A DNA stretch of 6,529 nucleotides, from NCBI GenBank assembly GCA_031287245.1, contig JAITTD010000163.1:1-6529 (forward strand), in the 5' to 3' direction. The stretch is from Bacteroidales bacterium (lineage in GTDB: Bacteria > Bacteroidota > Bacteroidia > Bacteroidales > UBA4181). Each line of letters begins with the position of its first letter. The stretch's first letter is position 1. The translations under genes and the position numbers were made by a program. Below the pieces are notes generated by a model. It saw only the letters and a program-made list of their open reading frames with translations. It was not told where the DNA came from and searched no databases. Positions 5,586 to 6,529 of this stretch are shown piece after piece.

Positions 5586-6529
5586 ATGGAAAGTTCTGAA
5601 AACCAGTTAAAAAACGATTCGTCCAACGAGATTGATATCTTTGAATTTTGTTCCCGATTATGGAACGCCTTCAAATTCTTCTTGATACAGATAAAAAATA
5701 TCATAGTCAGCATTGTCATTTTTCTCATCCGAAAATCTCTTTGGATCGTTTCTTTTGCTATCGTTGGGGGTATTATTGGTCATACCTTATATTATGCTAC
5801 TAAACAAGTGTATTCTTCCTATTTGATAGCCGAAACAGGCAAAATTCAAAGTGAGATATTTGTGAATCATGTCAATCGGTTAAATAAATTAGGATCCAAG
5901 CCGGAAATACTGTCCAAATATCTGAATATCAATAAAAATGATGCTGAAAAAATTTCTTCCATCAAAGCATATTACGGGATTGATGTCAATAAAGACAAAA
6001 ATGTTGATTATGTTGACTTTAATGAATCGTATAACCCAAAAGATACGAATCAGAGGCGTGTGGATGATTATCTATATCTGAAAGTGACAGTGTATGACGA
6101 AGATGTTTTCCCGAAATTACAATCCGGTTTGATTCAGTACATTACAAATAATACCTACATTAAGAGGCTGTTTGAAGTCAATATGCAACAAAAAAACGCA
6201 TTGATCAGTGAGTTGAATTTGGAAATCAAGAAGATAGACAGCCTTCAGAACTATCAGATGCGGCAGGACAGAACCAATCTCAAAGATATCCTGTTGACCA
6301 GTAAGCCGGAAATCAAGTTGTTTTACGGTGATTTGCTGTTTTTATACAAACAAAAGCAAGAACTTGAGAGGGATACAGCTATCTTTAAGTCCCCTGTTGC
6401 CATCATTCAAAATTTTACCCCCTTGTCTATTGAAGACCACCCCAAACTCTTATTAGTGATAGTTGCAGGATTGATTGGTGCAGTAGTGGGTCTCGTGTTT
6501 GCCCTGATATGGCAATACCGGAAACGTAT
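5586..6529 (+). CDS. Wzz-like polysaccharide chain-length determinant protein (3' end outside the window)
   Basis: At least 314 codons are open from ATG 5586 to the window edge with no stop. The N-terminus is short and cytosolic, with EIDIFEFCSRLW (16-27) of the type that opens Bacteroidetes Wzz-domain proteins. Two hydrophobic stretches follow (about 31-48 and 53-71, separated by RK). A periplasmic region of some 215 residues comes next, with a helical, charged part at about 195-265 likely to form a coiled coil. Then come NFTPLSIEDHPK and a second membrane helix (288-309) ending in WQYRKR. This is the architecture of polysaccharide co-polymerases, which set the length of O-antigen or capsule chains in the inner membrane. 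The second helix near residue 300 suggests a stand-alone Wzz rather than a fused tyrosine kinase, with only a short tail missing. Residues 133-144 form an EF-hand-like loop. Base composition is visibly richer in A/T than purL, as is common for surface-glycan loci. I do not assign a symbol. Confidence 0.8.
   Translation, partial: MESSENQLKNDSSNEIDIFEFCSRLWNAFKFFLIQIKNIIVSIVIFLIRKSLWIVSFAIVGGIIGHTLYYATKQVYSSYLIAETGKIQSEIFVNHVNRLNKLGSKPEILSKYLNINKNDAEKISSIKAYYGIDVNKDKNVDYVDFNESYNPKDTNQRRVDDYLYLKVTVYDEDVFPKLQSGLIQYITNNTYIKRLFEVNMQQKNALISELNLEIKKIDSLQNYQMRQDRTNLKDILLTSKPEIKLFYGDLLFLYKQKQELERDTAIFKSPVAIIQNFTPLSIEDHPKLLLVIVAGLIGAVVGLVFALIWQYRKR

Overview
The window looks like a piece of a Bacteroidota chromosome, most likely order Bacteroidales. 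Three signs support this. The purL product is the single-chain form with wording familiar from that group (for example GGFSNSDVLGSAKGWAG in the glutaminase part). All three genes have a TAnnTTTG box (the Bacteroidetes -7 promoter element) 22-26 bases before the start codon. None of the three starts has a clear Shine-Dalgarno sequence. I cannot name a genus.

Layout. Positions 1-462 hold no gene. Bases 1-368 are a palindrome-rich element whose ends form a roughly 31-base imperfect inverted repeat containing an 18-base perfect core. It is packed with short-loop hairpins and has a second, nested inverted-repeat pair inside. Bases 381-442 are a simple-sequence block built from TTTCGAG, AACTCAAAAC and AAACTTTAAAC. 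Then comes purL (583-4320, +), preceded by its own promoter. The open frame can be read back to 463, but the real start is almost certainly 583. purL converges on a secreted alpha/beta-hydrolase (4550-5452, -). The 229 bases between their stop codons are almost entirely two different tandem repeats: an 11/10-base array that begins inside the purL stop codon, and an array of fifteen 8-base units that ends exactly at the hydrolase stop codon. A 133-base divergent intergenic region with promoter boxes on both strands separates the hydrolase from a Wzz-like polysaccharide chain-length protein (5586 to the window end, +). That gene runs off the right edge and probably opens a surface-polysaccharide locus.

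The three genes do not form one pathway. PurL is purine-biosynthesis housekeeping and appears to be transcribed alone here. The hydrolase is an exported esterase of the kind that removes acyl groups from carbohydrates. The Wzz-like protein is an inner-membrane regulator of glycan length. No defence, CRISPR or mobile-enzyme system is visible. The items most worth a second look are the inverted-repeat element at 1-368, the 12-residue EF-hand/dockerin-like loop in the periplasmic part of the Wzz-like protein, and the repeat-saturated gap between the two convergent genes.
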